64,000 nucleotides of DNA from Dipteris shenzhenensis (GCA_047967505.1 CM106539.1), one strand, 5' to 3'; positions 8,205-19,870 are shown, counted from the first letter of the stretch. The notes: generated from the sequence alone by a model not told the origin. A program made the numbers and translations.

Positions 8205-10725
8205 TGCCTCGCATCGATGACCTCTTCGATCAACTTCTACACGCAACACAATTCTCAAAGATTGATCTTCTTTCAAGATATCATCAAATTCGCATACGAG
8301 CACGCGATGAGTACAAGACAGCTTTTTGAACAAAGTATGGACACTATGAATGTTTGGTCATGCCTTTTGGGTTAAACAATGCCCCGGCCACATTCATGAC
8401 ACTAATGAACGACATCTTCAGGCCTTTCCTCGATAAGTTCATCATCGTTTACCTCGATGACATCCTCGTTTTCAGCAGATCCCTACATGAGCACAAACAA
8501 CATCTTCACCAAGTTTTTGAAGTTCTCCGCGCAAATTCTCTCTACATCAACATTGAGAAGAGAGTTCTTCAAGACCCAACTCGAATATTTGGGACATGTT
8601 ATTTCAGCTCAAGGCATCTCTGTGGATCCCAAGAAGGTCGAGGTAATCCGAAACTGGCCTACTCCTAAGAATGTTCATGATGTCCACTCTTTTCTCAGAT
8701 TGGCAAACTTCTACCATACAAAGGTCTATCAGTTTTCTGAAATCGCAGCTCCTATGTCCGAATTATTGAAAAGCACAGCAGTTTTTCACTGGCTTCCCAA
8801 AACACAGTATAGTTTCCAACAACTCAAGCAAGCACTCACTACCACACCAGTTATGGCTATTGCTGACCCAAACCTTCCATTTGAGGTCATGACCGACGCT
8901 TCCGACATCACTACAGGAGCAGTCTTGATGCAAGAAGGCAGAGTTATTGCTTTTGACAGCCATAAACATTCTGATATCCAAACCCGATACCCGATTTATG
9001 ATAAGGAGTTTCTTGCCGTTGTACATGCTTATCGCTCTTGGAAACATTATCTCATGGGAGCCGACTCGGTGGTCAAGACAGACCATCACTCTCTAAAGTA
9101 TATCTTTACTCAGCCAGTCATGAACGCTCGACAAGCACGCTGGGTTGAGTTTCTGGCCAACTTTCACATGACCATTGAGTACATTCCAGGACTACGCAAT
9201 GTAGTTGCAGATGCTCTCAGCAGGTTAACTCTAGCATCAGCTATGGTAATCTCTACATTATCTGCGGATGTTCCGAATTCATTCAAAGGGAAGTATTTCA
9301 ATGATAAAGACTTCGGCACAGCAATACAAGTTCTTTCAAAAGATCAACCTTCGACTTCCGAACATAAGATTTTCTCATCCTATTCTTATACGGACGATTT
9401 TCTATATTATCAAGATCACGTCTGTGTACCACATGACAAGGATGTTCGACGTCTTTTGTTAAAATAGTATCATGTAGTTCCTTATGCTGCTCATCCAGGC
9501 ATCAACAAGACTTATAGGTTACTCAGTGCAACATACTACTGGCCTCATATGAAAAGCGACGTCATCAAAATGGTTACATCTTGCTTATCTTGTCAACAAA
9601 TGAAAGCAAGCCGACGACTTCCAACAGGACTTCTTCAGCCTCTTCCAGTTCCAACTGAAAGGTGGGAAAGTATTTCCATGGATTTCATTACAACACTACC
9701 ACGATCTTCCAGAGGTAACACTCAGATTATGGTAATTGTTGATCGATTGTCCAAAATGGCACACTTTGTTGCTTGCAAAAGAAGTGCACACGCTCCGGAC
9801 ATCGCCAAACTCTTCATACAACACATCTTCCGACACCATGGATTGCCCAAGAATATCGTATCCGACAGAGATCCTAAGTTTACCAGTCACTTTTGGATTT
9901 CACTGTTCGAATCTTTGGGTACAACTCTACTGTTCAGTTCAGCCTACCACCCAGAATCAGATGGCCAGACTGAAAGAGTCAACTAAGTTCTGGAAGAAAT
10001 GCTTCGACATTATATTCAGTCACGCCTAGCAGCTTCGGAAGAGTATCTACCACTCCTTGAGTTTGCTTATAATAACTCTTTCCATAGTGCCATCAACATG
10101 ACTCCATTCCAAGCAGCTTATGGACACACTCCGATTGTACCAACGAATTTTGTGCTTCAACATCGAGTGGCCCTAGCTGATCAACTGGTTCAAGAAATGC
10201 AAGACATTAGGGATCATATGCGAAAAGCGCAAGAGCGGTATCAACGGTCTGCCAACAAACATAGACATCACCTGGAATTTGACACTGGTGACATGGTGCT
10301 ATTATTTGTAGCCCCACATCGCTATAAGACGGTTAAGTCTGTGTTTCCTAAATTGCGACCAAGATACTAAGGACCTTTCCGGATCGTCAAGAAAAATTCA
10401 CCTTTAAGTTACAAATTGGAATTACCACCATCATGGGGTAAAATCCATCCGACATTTCATATTTCTTGGCTAAAGACGTACATTCCATTCGATGAAGCAG
10501 TTCCTCCTGCAGGTGATTATGTCCCAAAAATCGAAGACGATTATGTTCTCCTTATTCCTAAGCGTATTCTGGACCATCGACAACGAGAGACTTGACATCA
10601 ACTTATCATGGAATTCCTTGTTCTTTGGCGAGATCTAGACAACTCCGACGCTACTTGGCAATCTGATGAAGACTTACAGCAGTACCCTGACATTTTACAG
10701 CAGTATTTTCAGAACTTACCGTGAT
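8205..10725 (+). pseudogene. Chromovirus I pol remnant: RT (partial), RNase H, integrase, chromodomain
   Basis: The remnant begins inside RT at [11 protein letters not shown]. An in-frame stop lies near 8327, before [12 protein letters not shown] and the catalytic YLDD (about 8450). A frameshift near 8565 moves RT into the frame of the long ORF ending at 9467 ([11 protein letters not shown], then RNase H with TDAS and the terminal VVADALSRLT). The integrase follows: zinc finger HPGINKTYRLL with CLSCQQMK (about 9500-9610), then a core with MDFITTLP, IVSDRDPKFTS and HPESDGQTERVN; a stop sits at 9984. The C-terminal part (10000-10725) ends with a chromodomain-like run (RILDHR, FLVLWRDLDNSDATWQ, DLQQYPDILQQYF). 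Products would act in reverse transcription and chromatin-directed integration, but this copy is dead. Confidence 0.93.
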
Positions 10726-10767
10726 ATTTTCTACATCAGTTCATTATCTCCACGAAGGTCTTATTTT

Positions 10768-10780
10768 GAGTGGGAGGGGA
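10768..10780 (+). other. Polypurine tract of chromovirus I
   Basis: GAGTGGGAGGGGA lies directly before the 3' LTR, as expected for the plus-strand primer. Confidence 0.85.
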
Positions 10781-11182
10781 TGTCACGATCTATGACGTAT
10801 TCCTTTCTCTATACCTTAGACTTATGGATGGTTTGATGAATGGACACTTGTGGAAGGGTATGCCCTTTCGACGGGACACTTCCTATGAGGCACAACCCTT
10901 CACAAGAGACATTCTATTGAAGAGACACTTCTATTGTAATGTACCCTCTCATCAAGGGTCACACCCTTCACAAGGGGTACACACCTCTTCATGCACATAC
11001 ACTTTGGAGTACACACCTTTTCATGTGTGACTCTTCACTCTCTATATAAGAGAGGCCCAACTGTATGGATGACACACTACAGACACTCAAGCAATACAAA
11101 TATTCCTTGTTCTCTGCTATTTTCAGTCTTCTTTATGTTCCTTAGCACATTTCTAAATATAGTAAATCTAGGATTTCTTACA
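10781..11182 (+). repeat. 3' LTR of chromovirus I
   Basis: This LTR is the same length as the 5' LTR (402 bp), with about ten substitutions and no indel. It is followed by the GCGGA duplication at 11183-11187. Confidence 0.93.
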
Positions 11183-11187
11183 GCGGA

Positions 11188-12385
11188 GGCAGCACATCAT
11201 GGTATGCACTCGTATCCGCATGGTTTGCCAAACAGGGTATTCAAATGGACCGGCTTCCCCCATTTCAGTACAGCATGGATGCACCTCCAGAGTCGATCCC
11301 ACAAGATGAGATTAACCATACCATACGACTAGATCTCCTCCAGCGCCATACGTCTCAGACTTGGGGGGGAGACCAGGAGTTCCCCACCAACCTCCAATTC
11401 TATCTCAGCCATTTCCTAAGAGTATCGGAAGGTGGACTCAGCCCCAGTACCTCGAGGACAGAGGTGTCTCACATGCACTGAGGATTGCCATTGGACAGAT
11501 GTGAGTCTTAACCCATCAGCTAATGATCGAGGCAAGGAGAGCTACATGTATACCAAAGAGCAAAGGACTTGCAGATTGTGCACGATGGGGGAGGTTGAGA
11601 AAGAGGAGCATTTTCTATGCACCCACCCAGCCTATTATGAGATCCCGGGAAGATACCACTTCCTCTTCCAGGAGGGACATGGCTTTGGTCCACTCTCACG
11701 ATTGATCCACTTCCAAGACCAGGTCTGTATTGGGCTATACCTGATGGAGATGAGACAACACAGAGAGATCCTACTGCAAGATCAGAGATCAACAGGAGAT
11801 GACAATGCCACAGGATACTGAGGTAGACGAGCACAGTGGCATGTCATGGACTTCTATGCATTCGAGTCAGCTCCAGGGCACACTGGTGGAGGAGGAGATA
11901 GCTGATATGAGGACAGTATGGATCAAGGGAGAGAGCAGACATGGTGCCACCAAGCGAGGGACACAGAGACCGACACGGAGAGTGACCAAAGAGCACACAA
12001 TTGAGGTCTAACCTATCTCAGCTCTCCTCAAAGGAGATCGCCAGAGCCAAGGCATCACTCTTGACATGGCACATCGGATCCAAAGATCGAGGAGACCATG
12101 TCCTCTTCCACAACGCGAGACAGCCCGACAGATGCAGATCCGCAATATCTTTGCAGCACACCAGAGAGCTACCACGGTGCCGGGTTTCGGCTTTTGAGTC
12201 TTAGACTTCAGCTTACATTTGGCTCATATTTGAGTTTTTTTTTGTTTCTGGGGACAAGACTTGGCATGTGATGTATCATGTGGAGCATTGCGTGGCTTGG
12301 CATGTGATGTAGGAGATCCGTATGTCCATTGCTCGAGACCCCATTTCGGCAGGCAACTATGTTTTTGTGACGGATCTTTAATAAT
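11188..12385 (+). mobile_element. LINE H, right segment: C-terminal domain and 3' end
   Basis: This is the continuation of LINE H after the chromovirus. It contains YPHGLP and DRLPPFQYSMDAPPESIPQDE (11200-11310), the zinc finger CRLCTMGEVEKEEHFLCTHP (11570-11630) with YYEIPGRYHFLFQEG, then a C-terminal tail to about 12200. The 3' end is judged to be near GACGGATCTTTAATAA (12370-12385). No CT tail is left, unlike the other copies. Confidence 0.82.
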
Positions 12386-12507
12386 TTAAGAGGTTAAATG
12401 TATGCACTTTAGTCTTCTTTTTATTTCTTTTAAAAGTTCTTTAGTTTTATCGTTCGGAGAAAGCCAGTAAACTTTTGACTAAAGCAGTAAGATGCCAGTA
12501 CTCATAC
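12386..12507. other. AT-rich gap, presumably ATM-like intron sequence
   Basis: No coding or element signature is visible. It lies between the LINE H 3' end and the splice donor at 12507 on the minus strand, so it is the start of the next intron of the ATM-like gene. Confidence 0.5.
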
Positions 12508-13239
12508 CTTGGCAGATACCAACAGACCAAGGGAGACGATGAGACGCATGCGAAATTCGGTGTTGTTTTTAGGCCACAAATAGGAACTAAGGTTTCGCAA
12601 TATGCGTAGATCTGCCGCGGGCGTGTCGGATACTTCATGCAATCTTCCCTCCGCCTGGGGCTTTTTCCCAAATGAAGAGGGGTTCGAAGAAGACGATGGG
12701 TTTCCGTCCTTTGGGGCCAATGACGTTGAGAACTGGGCAGGCAATCCTAGTCCAAGCCTGCTGGGTCGAGTTCCCTGGAAATAATGCAAGAACAACGCTT
12801 CATGTCATTGATAGTACCGTCACCACGTGGTGGATGGTACTGCATTTAAAAGCTTTTGCAACTGATCAGTAGAGAACAAGGAAAGAAGTGATACCGTGCT
12901 GGTCCATCGGACGACTCTACCGCACTGCTCGCTCTCAACGTCCCATTTTCTTCGAGCACCGAAATCAATTCCTAAATTATCATTAAGATATCTGCCACAC
13001 ATCTCGCTGCATGCACTCGGCAAGCACGCCTCTGTTGGCCTTCTTTGAATGAATTCGTGTTCCCGATCGTAGGTAGCGCATTTTCTGGGTACACCGTGCC
13101 TGAATTCCGCTCCCGCGGCGCTGAACTGTAATGCTGGTGATCTGCGAATACGATCGCCATCTTTGGGACACTCAGCAAAAGCCCAGCCCGAACCAAATCT
13201 CCACTTTTTCGAGCGGAGCAATGTTCTGGGTAAACCCAT
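12508..13239 (-). CDS. ATM3: ATM3/ABCB25-like mitochondrial ABC transporter, first two exons only
   Basis: On the minus strand, exon 1 runs 13239-12895 and exon 2 runs 12774-12508. The 120-bp intron is GT-AG and phase 0 on both sides. Exon 2 ends AAG with the strong donor GTATGAG. The ATG at 13239 opens MGLPRTLLRSKKWRFGSG, an Arg/Lys-rich start suiting a mitochondrial presequence. Exon 2 ends with ADLRILRNLSSYLWPK, then FRMRLIVSLGLLVSAK, which closely matches the segment just before the first membrane helix of plant ATM (ABCB23/24/25) half-transporters. These export a sulphur compound from mitochondria for cytosolic Fe-S assembly. The 204 residues here are the N-terminal extension; the membrane and ATPase domains are missing. 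Below 12507 only retrotransposons are seen to the window edge, so the next intron exceeds 12 kb or the gene is truncated. Confidence 0.8.
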
Positions 13240-13420
13240 ATCAAAATTGCTCGTCAAAACGCGAACTCAAGGAAGCTCATTTGCGAGGAAAAACGAACGA
13301 GAGCCGTACAGCTAGCTACTGGAGCATTAATTCTCTCTCTCATTTGAGCTGTGAGAGGCGGGACGGGGCGGGGCGAAGCTAAGGCGATGCAGCGAGGCAA
13401 AGCGAGATGCTATGAAGAAG
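13240..13420 (-). promoter_or_regulatory. Putative 5' UTR and promoter of the ATM-like gene
   Basis: Upstream of the chosen ATG (minus strand) are a short uORF beginning near 13286, a CT-rich run (about 13333) and a GC-rich stretch (13355-13400) with repeated GGGGCGGGGC-like sequence. Such composition is common near plant transcription starts. No clear TATA box is seen. Confidence 0.35.
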
Positions 13421-13424
13421 AGGA

Positions 13425-13680
13425 CTAGCAGAGTAGAGAAAAAGGTTTAGGAGTGAGAGGAAATGCGCAATCAAAGGTCGTCAATGGTGAATTGGGTGTG
13501 AGTCGTGAAATCTCCCAAAGGTACAGAATGAAATGACGAATCAACTCTCTGCTGAATTCTACAAATCTCATCAGAATTCTACAAATCTCATCAGAAGCTC
13601 CGTTATCCCTTCTTGCTTGCTGGATTTTGTCACAGCCTGAGGAGTCTATGAGCCTTGGCTCTGAATACCAATTCAATCAC
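13425..13680 (-). repeat. Possible LTR-element remnant with primer-site-like sequence
   Basis: On the minus strand TGGTATTCAGAGCC (13670-13657) resembles the tRNA-Met primer site TGGTATCAGAGCC with one extra T. An 83-codon open frame follows with no recognised domain. A 20-bp direct duplication (GAATTCTACAAATCTCATCA, twice) lies at 13554-13593. I see no convincing LTR end, so the call is tentative. Confidence 0.35.
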
Positions 13681-14783
13681 ACTTTGAGCTTCGATTTTCA
13701 GCTCTATACAATCATAGTACAATTTGCCCCAGGACAAATTGTCCGGTTGGACCCCCAAGGTTCTTTTTATTAAATTCTCACTACAAAGTTCAAGCTCACG
13801 GTCTGCCCTTCTTCATCCCCCTCTCCAATAGGTCATGATGAGCTTCTCCCATGGTGCATCCTAAAAGCCTAGGAAGATACACTTAGCAAGATGCTACCAC
13901 AGAGAACAATGCAACCTAGGAGTTTAGCCTCAAGCTCAAGGAATATATAATTACATGCATGAAGAGATTCTACAACCAAGCGAAGACATTGGAATCCTTC
14001 AATAAAAAGTAAGAGGCACTAAAGAATACAATAGACTAGCAAACACTTCATCATCAAAACCTTAAAATCAGAAATTTAGAGACTTTTATTGCAATATTTG
14101 TTGGCTGCTAGCCTCGAGGAGCTAATATCTTGCCATGGACAAGCACTTGAGAATTCCAGTAAAATAATAGCCAAAGTGGAGGAGCACTCCAAGGAAGCCA
14201 TGTTCTAGTCACAATTGGTAAGAAAATAGCTACGACAAGAGGTCGCCCAAGAGACCTTCGATGAGGAATGGAGAAGGAAAAGCAAGGCACTTAACATCAA
14301 GATATTCGGACAAAAAGATGATGTGACTAGCCCATTGTCATAGCCAAGGACTTCCTCCATGACAATATGGGGAAGACAAAGGGCAGCTTGACAATCCCTA
14401 GAGATGTAATGGAGATGCGATGAGGAAAGGCCCTTGATCATCAAACTCAAAGATACAACAAATGATTCTCATGAAATTGGCTATTCTTCTCTACAGGGGA
14501 TCAAAGTCTTTGTTAAGCAAATAGAGCAACACAACAAGGGTCACAAGATAGTCTTCAAGGCCAAGCGCTAAGGGAAGTATGTAGGAATAAAAATGGGTGA
14601 GTCGTTAGCCAAGAGAAGAAGACTGCCCCCCTAGGTGTGAAGTATGTGAGACCACCAACTCCTTAGCATTCACAATTTGGAACAACGCTAATGCGGGACT
14701 CTATTTAGCACTAGAGAACCTTCAAGAAATATTATTGGGATGGATTTTGTGGTCTTACATAGAGATACATCAGAGCTCAGAGT
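13681..14783. other. No recognisable feature
   Basis: Low-coding sequence with stops in all frames. I see no domain, LTR end or RNA gene. Confidence 0.5.
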
Positions 14784-14961
14784 AAGAGGATTACCTATAT
14801 TGCATGGATATACAGGGATATCAGTGCACCAAATGGAGATACACACAAATGGTAAGAGGATTACCTATATTACACCATGTGATATAGATAAGAGGATTAC
14901 CTATATCACATGGATATACAGGGATATCAGTGCACCAAATGGAGATACACACAGATGGAGG
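14784..14961. repeat. Direct duplication, period 106 bp
   Basis: A 72-bp segment beginning AAGAGGATTACCTATAT and ending GGAGATACACACA occurs at 14784-14855 and again at 14890-14961, with a partial third copy of its start between them. Confidence 0.85.
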
Positions 14962-15003
14962 AGTACAAGAGTCAAGTAGAGTGGTTCTCCTTGTTTGCTC
15001 ACA

Positions 15004-15160
15004 CTTATAAACCTATGTCTCTATCTTGAGTACAAATGATCATGCTAGATATATGTGGGTTTGTCTGCAAAGACCTCACGCCTATAAACCTATGTCTTTG
15101 TCTTACGTACATATGATTATGCCAGGTACATATGGGTTTGTCTGCAAAGACCTTCCACTA
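15004..15160. repeat. Diverged tandem duplication, period 77 bp
   Basis: Two neighbouring copies share TATAAACCTATGTCT and GGGTTTGTCTGCAAAGACC. No coding sense is seen. Confidence 0.8.
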
Positions 15161-15619
15161 GAGATGTATACAATGTAGCATGCTACTTTCCCCCCGATAC
15201 ATATGAGCATGCTAGGGTCTCCACAAGGGTGCACACGTGTCCACCTATCTGAAGACATCTAAAGATATGGGCAACAAGAAGAGGTTCTAATGCTCAATGC
15301 CAAGACATGCACCATGCAATAGAGATCCTTGACTTCTAGAGAGATGTCATTAAGCCCTCACTGGTAGATACCATGCAACATGTCTTAGGACACGTATGAG
15401 CACATTATAGTCACACAATTCAGCTTGTACTTGTTAGATATGTGTGCTGAGCATTAGCTGGTCATATATAAGGGCTTCTGCAAATGGCTTGGATCAAAGA
15501 GATACACACGTAGCCCCACGGGTGTAGCCATAGTGTTATTGATAATGTCACAGGGTCTATTGCTTTCACATTACAAATTTCTAGCCTCCTGACCACTCAA
15601 AAAATGGTGATAATCAAAC

Positions 15620-16320
15620 AATGCCTTGGCAATGATTCTAGTGTAGTTGGGGGCACAACAAAGGGCAACTATGTTGAGGTAGTTGGTTGAGCTAAAAAAG
15701 TCAATCAATAGCAACAATTGTGAAGCAAAGATGCAACGACCTTCCCCTAGAGAGAAGACCAAAACTAGATAGTAAGCCTCTGCTATATAAGTTAGCTTGA
15801 CAAATCCCAACTATTCAAGCCAAGCATCCCATAGCTAGTAGCACAGGTCCTCTAGAAATAGGCAGCAATGCTCTCCCCTAGAAGAATTTATAGCAACAAT
15901 TTCCAATGCCTTCAATATTAGCAAGGGCCTCTTCTAGAGATGGTGATGATTATTGCACTATTTGGCCTTTTCAGCAAGTAAAGGCCTGAGAGCAGAGGGC
16001 AAGTTCCCCCAAGATGTGGTGACTATCCAGGTAGAGGACCAAAATCCCCAATTTTGGTAGCAAAATCAAGGTAAAATAGAGGGGGGGGGGATCCAAAATA
16101 GAGGTGCAAAAAATAGGCATAGTAGACTTGAGAAAGATGTGCCAACTATGCTAGCTCCAAATAAACTGACTGGCCCATTTTTAAGTAGTACAAGCAGCCC
16201 ACATACAAAAATAAACTCCCCAAAACCCCAATGATGCAATGAGAGGCAATTCCAAGTTCATTATAAGGTTTTCAAAGGTGGGTGATGACTTTGGAAGAGG
16301 CACCCTATCAAGAAACACTC
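15620..16320. repeat. Unit 1 of a ~770-bp duplicated segment
   Basis: Shared landmarks with unit 2 include AATGCTCTCCC, GGCCTCTTCTAGAGATGG, GTGGTGACTATC and AATAAACTCCC in the same order, spaced about 771 bp apart. Minus-strand ORFs of 79-83 codons occur but match nothing I recognise. It could be a decayed internal region of a retroelement. Confidence 0.75.
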
Positions 16321-16395
16321 TTCCAAATTTGTCGACAAGACAATGTATGTCTATAACAAAGGCAAATCTAGAAAATGGAAATGATCTAACAAAGT

Positions 16396-17070
16396 CTTTG
16401 CAATGATTTCGGTGTAGTTGGTAGCATAGCAAAAGGGCAACCTATCTTGAGGTAGTTGGGTGAGCTAGTAAAGTCTATCAATAGAAGCAATTGTGCTATG
16501 ACCTTTATCAAAAGAGGAGACCAAAATAGGATTGTAAGCCTTTGCTATACCAGTTGACTAGGCTGATAAATGCCAAGTATTCAAGGTACCATAGCCGTGC
16601 ATCTTCTCTAATATGGGGCAATGCTCTCCCTTGGAAGAATTAATAGCAACAACTGCCAATGTGTTCAACCTCGGCAATGGCCTCTTCTAGAGATGGCAAT
16701 GATTATTGCACTAGTTGACCTTTTCAACAAGTAAAGGCCAGAGAGCGAAGGGCAATTTTTCCCAAAATGTGGTGACTATCAAAGTAGAGGACCAAAATCC
16801 CCCAACTTTGGCAACTAAATTGATGTAGGCAAATGAAAAAATAATCCAAATTAGAAGTGCAAAAAAGAGGCGAACAAGTAGGTAGAGTTGACTTGAGAAA
16901 GATATGCCATCTATTCTTGCTTCAAATAAATTGAGTGTTCGATTTTTTAGCAGTACAAGTAACCCATATAGTAAAATAAACTCCCACAAGCTAAGTGGTG
17001 CAACAAGAGTTTGAATATAAGGTCTCCCAAGGTGGGTGATGGCTCTAAAAGAAGACCCTATCATGAAGAT
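16396..17070. repeat. Unit 2 of the ~770-bp duplicated segment
   Basis: The second, diverged copy of the segment at 15620. It holds a 117-codon minus-strand ORF (17064-16711), hydrophobic and of unknown identity, probably chance coding in a repeat. Confidence 0.75.
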
Positions 17071-17237
17071 GAAATAGGTTAACTAGCACAAAAGGGCAGC
17101 GACCAAGAGGATCAAGGACTCGTCTTAATGGGAAAGTGAAATAGGTCGACCAACCACCACAATGAGCAACATCAACATAGACTACTAAGAGGGTTGAGGA
17201 GGTAAGGGGTGACATGAGCCTGACCCCCATTGAGGAG

Positions 17238-17394
17238 CAATGATGGGAGTGATGTGATAGGAGGAAAAAAAAATTACAAGAGGTGGGAGAGTAAGAAACC
17301 TATCCTTGACCTCTACAATGATGGGAGTGATGTGATAGGAGGGAAAAAAAATTACAAGAGGTGGGAGAGTAAGAACTCTATCCTTGACCTCTAC
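17238..17394. repeat. Tandem duplication, two units of 78 bp
   Basis: CAATGATGGGAGTGATGTGA begins at 17238 and again at 17316. The two units differ at only a few positions, mostly near a run of A. Confidence 0.9.
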
Positions 17395-18064
17395 ATATGA
17401 CAAAAAAGCCAAGGGGTGGCCTGTAATGCAACGACATCTCAAGTTGTATCAAATTTAAAAAAACAGAGAGCAATCCTCGATACTCATGAATGATTTGGTC
17501 CAGTTGATCCTGGCCCCCAATGAGAAACTCACTTAAAATATAGTGCAATGTTAAGCTGACCAAATATAATTTAAAAGCAGCTAGCAACAAATATGGATCC
17601 ATGCGAGAAACAGTCCATTGATAGTCCTGAGAAGGGACGAGTTGGAATGCAATGCAAATTCGATCTAATATATGATACAGATTGTCTCACTTTATAGGAT
17701 CCACTTCAATGCTGTTGCAAAAGTGAAGGATGAAGTATGTATTTAGCTCATAGTAGCTTCACCTACTTTTCACATGGAGGAGGGTCTAGCATGGTTGATT
17801 ACATCTTGGGATCTATTGCCTTCACATCACATATCATGGACTTCTCTGTTTCACCACCTCCACCTAGAGTTGATCGTACATATATTTTCTTTAGCATCGC
17901 CACTCCCTACCACACCACACTTACACAACCTATCACAACATACATTTTGATCACAACCTCTCACAAAGATACTCTGCACAACTCCACATGTTACTCACCT
18001 ATATTGACCACATAGCTCTTCTAGAAGTCTAGGCCGCTTTGATTAGTCGATCACTGCATGAGGC
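17395..18064. other. No recognisable feature
   Basis: A 92-codon plus-strand ORF (17737-18015) is low-complexity (Ser, Pro, Thr-rich end) and matches nothing I know. No element ends are seen. Confidence 0.4.
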
Positions 18065-18700
18065 TTACCCTTCACGCCTTCTCGTACACCACACGCTCCA
18101 ACCAGCCACCGCCTCTAGGGTCTGTGCCATGCAATAGCTGGTACAATGACGAGCGTAAAGCTCTTCCCTAACAACTCCGTTTTGTGCCACTGCTACAAAG
18201 GTTACACATCTCTCCCATTGATTGCTGATGGTGAAAATAAGGTTTTCCCAAATAGAAGCCAGTATATCAATTAAAGTAGATGGTTGATTGCCTGGAACAT
18301 GTGCACATCTCAAACACCAATTCCACCACAATATAACAATGGATACCACCTCCCAAGTCAAACTATATTGTGAAGAAGGCAAGGAATTTTGAGCTGGAAT
18401 AAGCATAAAAAACAAATCTTGTAGATCCATGATGCTAAGCTCTATAGGAGAATGCCTCAGGCAATGTTGCATTAAGAAAGCATGGTCACCATCGTGAGAT
18501 TTGTATAAAGCAAAGGCACCATACCCTCTGCCCCATATATCTTCTCCCCATATCATAATAATAGTTTCAAATGTGATATAAGAGAACAATCTAAAAACAC
18601 CGGTCCAAACCACACTGGCAATGTGATAGCTCCACAACCAATTCTTGCTAGATTTCTCTACAAGCTAACATCTCATACAACGAGAAGGTCTACCCTCTAC
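18065..18700 (-). pseudogene. Possible LINE C-terminal remnant of a second family
   Basis: A 190-codon minus-strand frame (18637-18065) reads SYHIASVVWTGVFRLFSY, then WGEDIWGRGYGAFALYKSH, then an aromatic region rich in Trp. A CxxC (CMRC) lies just upstream in the same direction. The pattern resembles the zinc-finger/RNase-H-like end of plant L1-type LINEs, but no catalytic motif is present. It differs from the CT-tailed family elsewhere in the window. Confidence 0.35.
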
Positions 18701-19469
18701 CATAACCATAAGCCCACTGGAATGCCCTTGTGAATGGTCTTAACAAGGAAAGTATTGAACTTTCTTAGCTCTAATGATCCCCCAAAAATGGGTCCATAAC
18801 CTCACCAATAGTTGCTCTGTAATCACCTATGACTACCAATGTTGGACGGCCATGGGGGTATGGTGAATATCCATCCACTGAATCTTGTATCTGGTTCTCA
18901 TCAAGTACTGGAAAAAGGGCAAAGGATCTAAAGCAATGGGAATTGGCCAAGACCACCAGTCCCCCAGATCTTAGCCCTACTCTGTTAAGCACTCTTTTGA
19001 AATATCAAAAGTCTCCATCTAGGCTTCTCTCTAATAGTTGATTGGGAGGGATCTAGTGACCATTGATTCCCCAAGCAACATATAACTCTACTCCTCTTTT
19101 AATCAAGATCATATTGGTCGATTAGCTATGTATGCATAAGTCTATGATAAGTATCTGTAGAATAATATAAGAAATGTGGTGGGCCCACTCTCACATCTAC
19201 AAATATGTCAACCTTAGTGAAGCATCTAAAAATAGTTTGAGGATCCTCCTGAGGCTCAATGAGGCGATCTCTCCATGGCTTAGGGATGGCTCTCATAATC
19301 TAAAATCTAGTGGTAGAAACCTATTAGAGAGTTCTATATAAGTATGCATAACAGTCTCCTTTGTGATCTTCTGACCTCCCCTGAACTACTCTCCAATACT
19401 AGTCAAACCTTGGGCATGCAATTTTGCCAATCTAGATTTGGGCTCATTGCTAAGGGTAACACTCTAATA

Positions 19470-19870
19470 TTGCACCATGGTGTTATGGATTGTGCGACCT
19501 ATTTTGAGATATTTGGGTGAACTATAAAAGTTGATCAATAATCACAATTATGACACTAAGGGGTAGCAACATTTCCTTGAATAGGAGACCAAAATTGGGT
19601 TGTAAGGCTCTACTACATCAATGACCAGCTTGACAAATCCCAACTATACAAAGCAGGTCTCCCATAGCCAGTAGCAGAGCTTCTCTAGTAATAGGCAGCA
19701 ATGCTCTCCCCAAGCAACTACAAATGCCTTTAACCTTAGCAATGGCCTCTTCCAGAGATGGTGATAATTGTTTCACTAGTTGGCCTTTTTGGCACGTAAA
19801 GCCTTGAGCACATAGGCTAAGTTCCCCCCAAATGTGGTGATTGTGTTCAAGTCTAGAGAATAGTGACGTA
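19470..19870. repeat. Third, partial copy of the 15620/16396 repeat
   Basis: It shares GGCAGCAATGCTCTCCCC, GGCCTCTTCCAGAGATGG and AATGTGGTGA in the same order as the two units above, with greater divergence. It is about 2.4 kb to the right of unit 2. Confidence 0.7.

Larger units (their letters stand above)
7307..11182 (+). mobile_element. Chromovirus (Ty3/gypsy) I, full-ended but internally deleted, nested in LINE H
   Basis: Two 402-bp LTRs (7307-7708 and 10781-11182) begin TGTCACGATC and end TTACA. They are flanked by GCGGA duplications and differ at about ten positions (about 2.5 percent), so the insertion is moderately recent. A primer site and a polypurine tract are present. The internal region is only about 3.1 kb. 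It lacks gag, protease and the first part of RT, but keeps the rest of RT, RNase H, integrase and a chromodomain-like C-terminus, with several stops and one frameshift. It cannot be autonomous but has the cis-signals for mobilisation. Confidence 0.95.

Noticed and set aside
12820-13257. Start of the ATM-like protein at 13257
   Set aside because: The codon there is TTG; the first in-frame ATG is at 13239, and the frame past 12895 is intron.
14740-14979. 79-codon plus-strand ORF
   Set aside because: It is created by the 106-bp duplicated segment and has no domain.
18771-18992. Minus-strand ORF as a gene exon
   Set aside because: No domain or splice context; it lies beside a likely LINE remnant.
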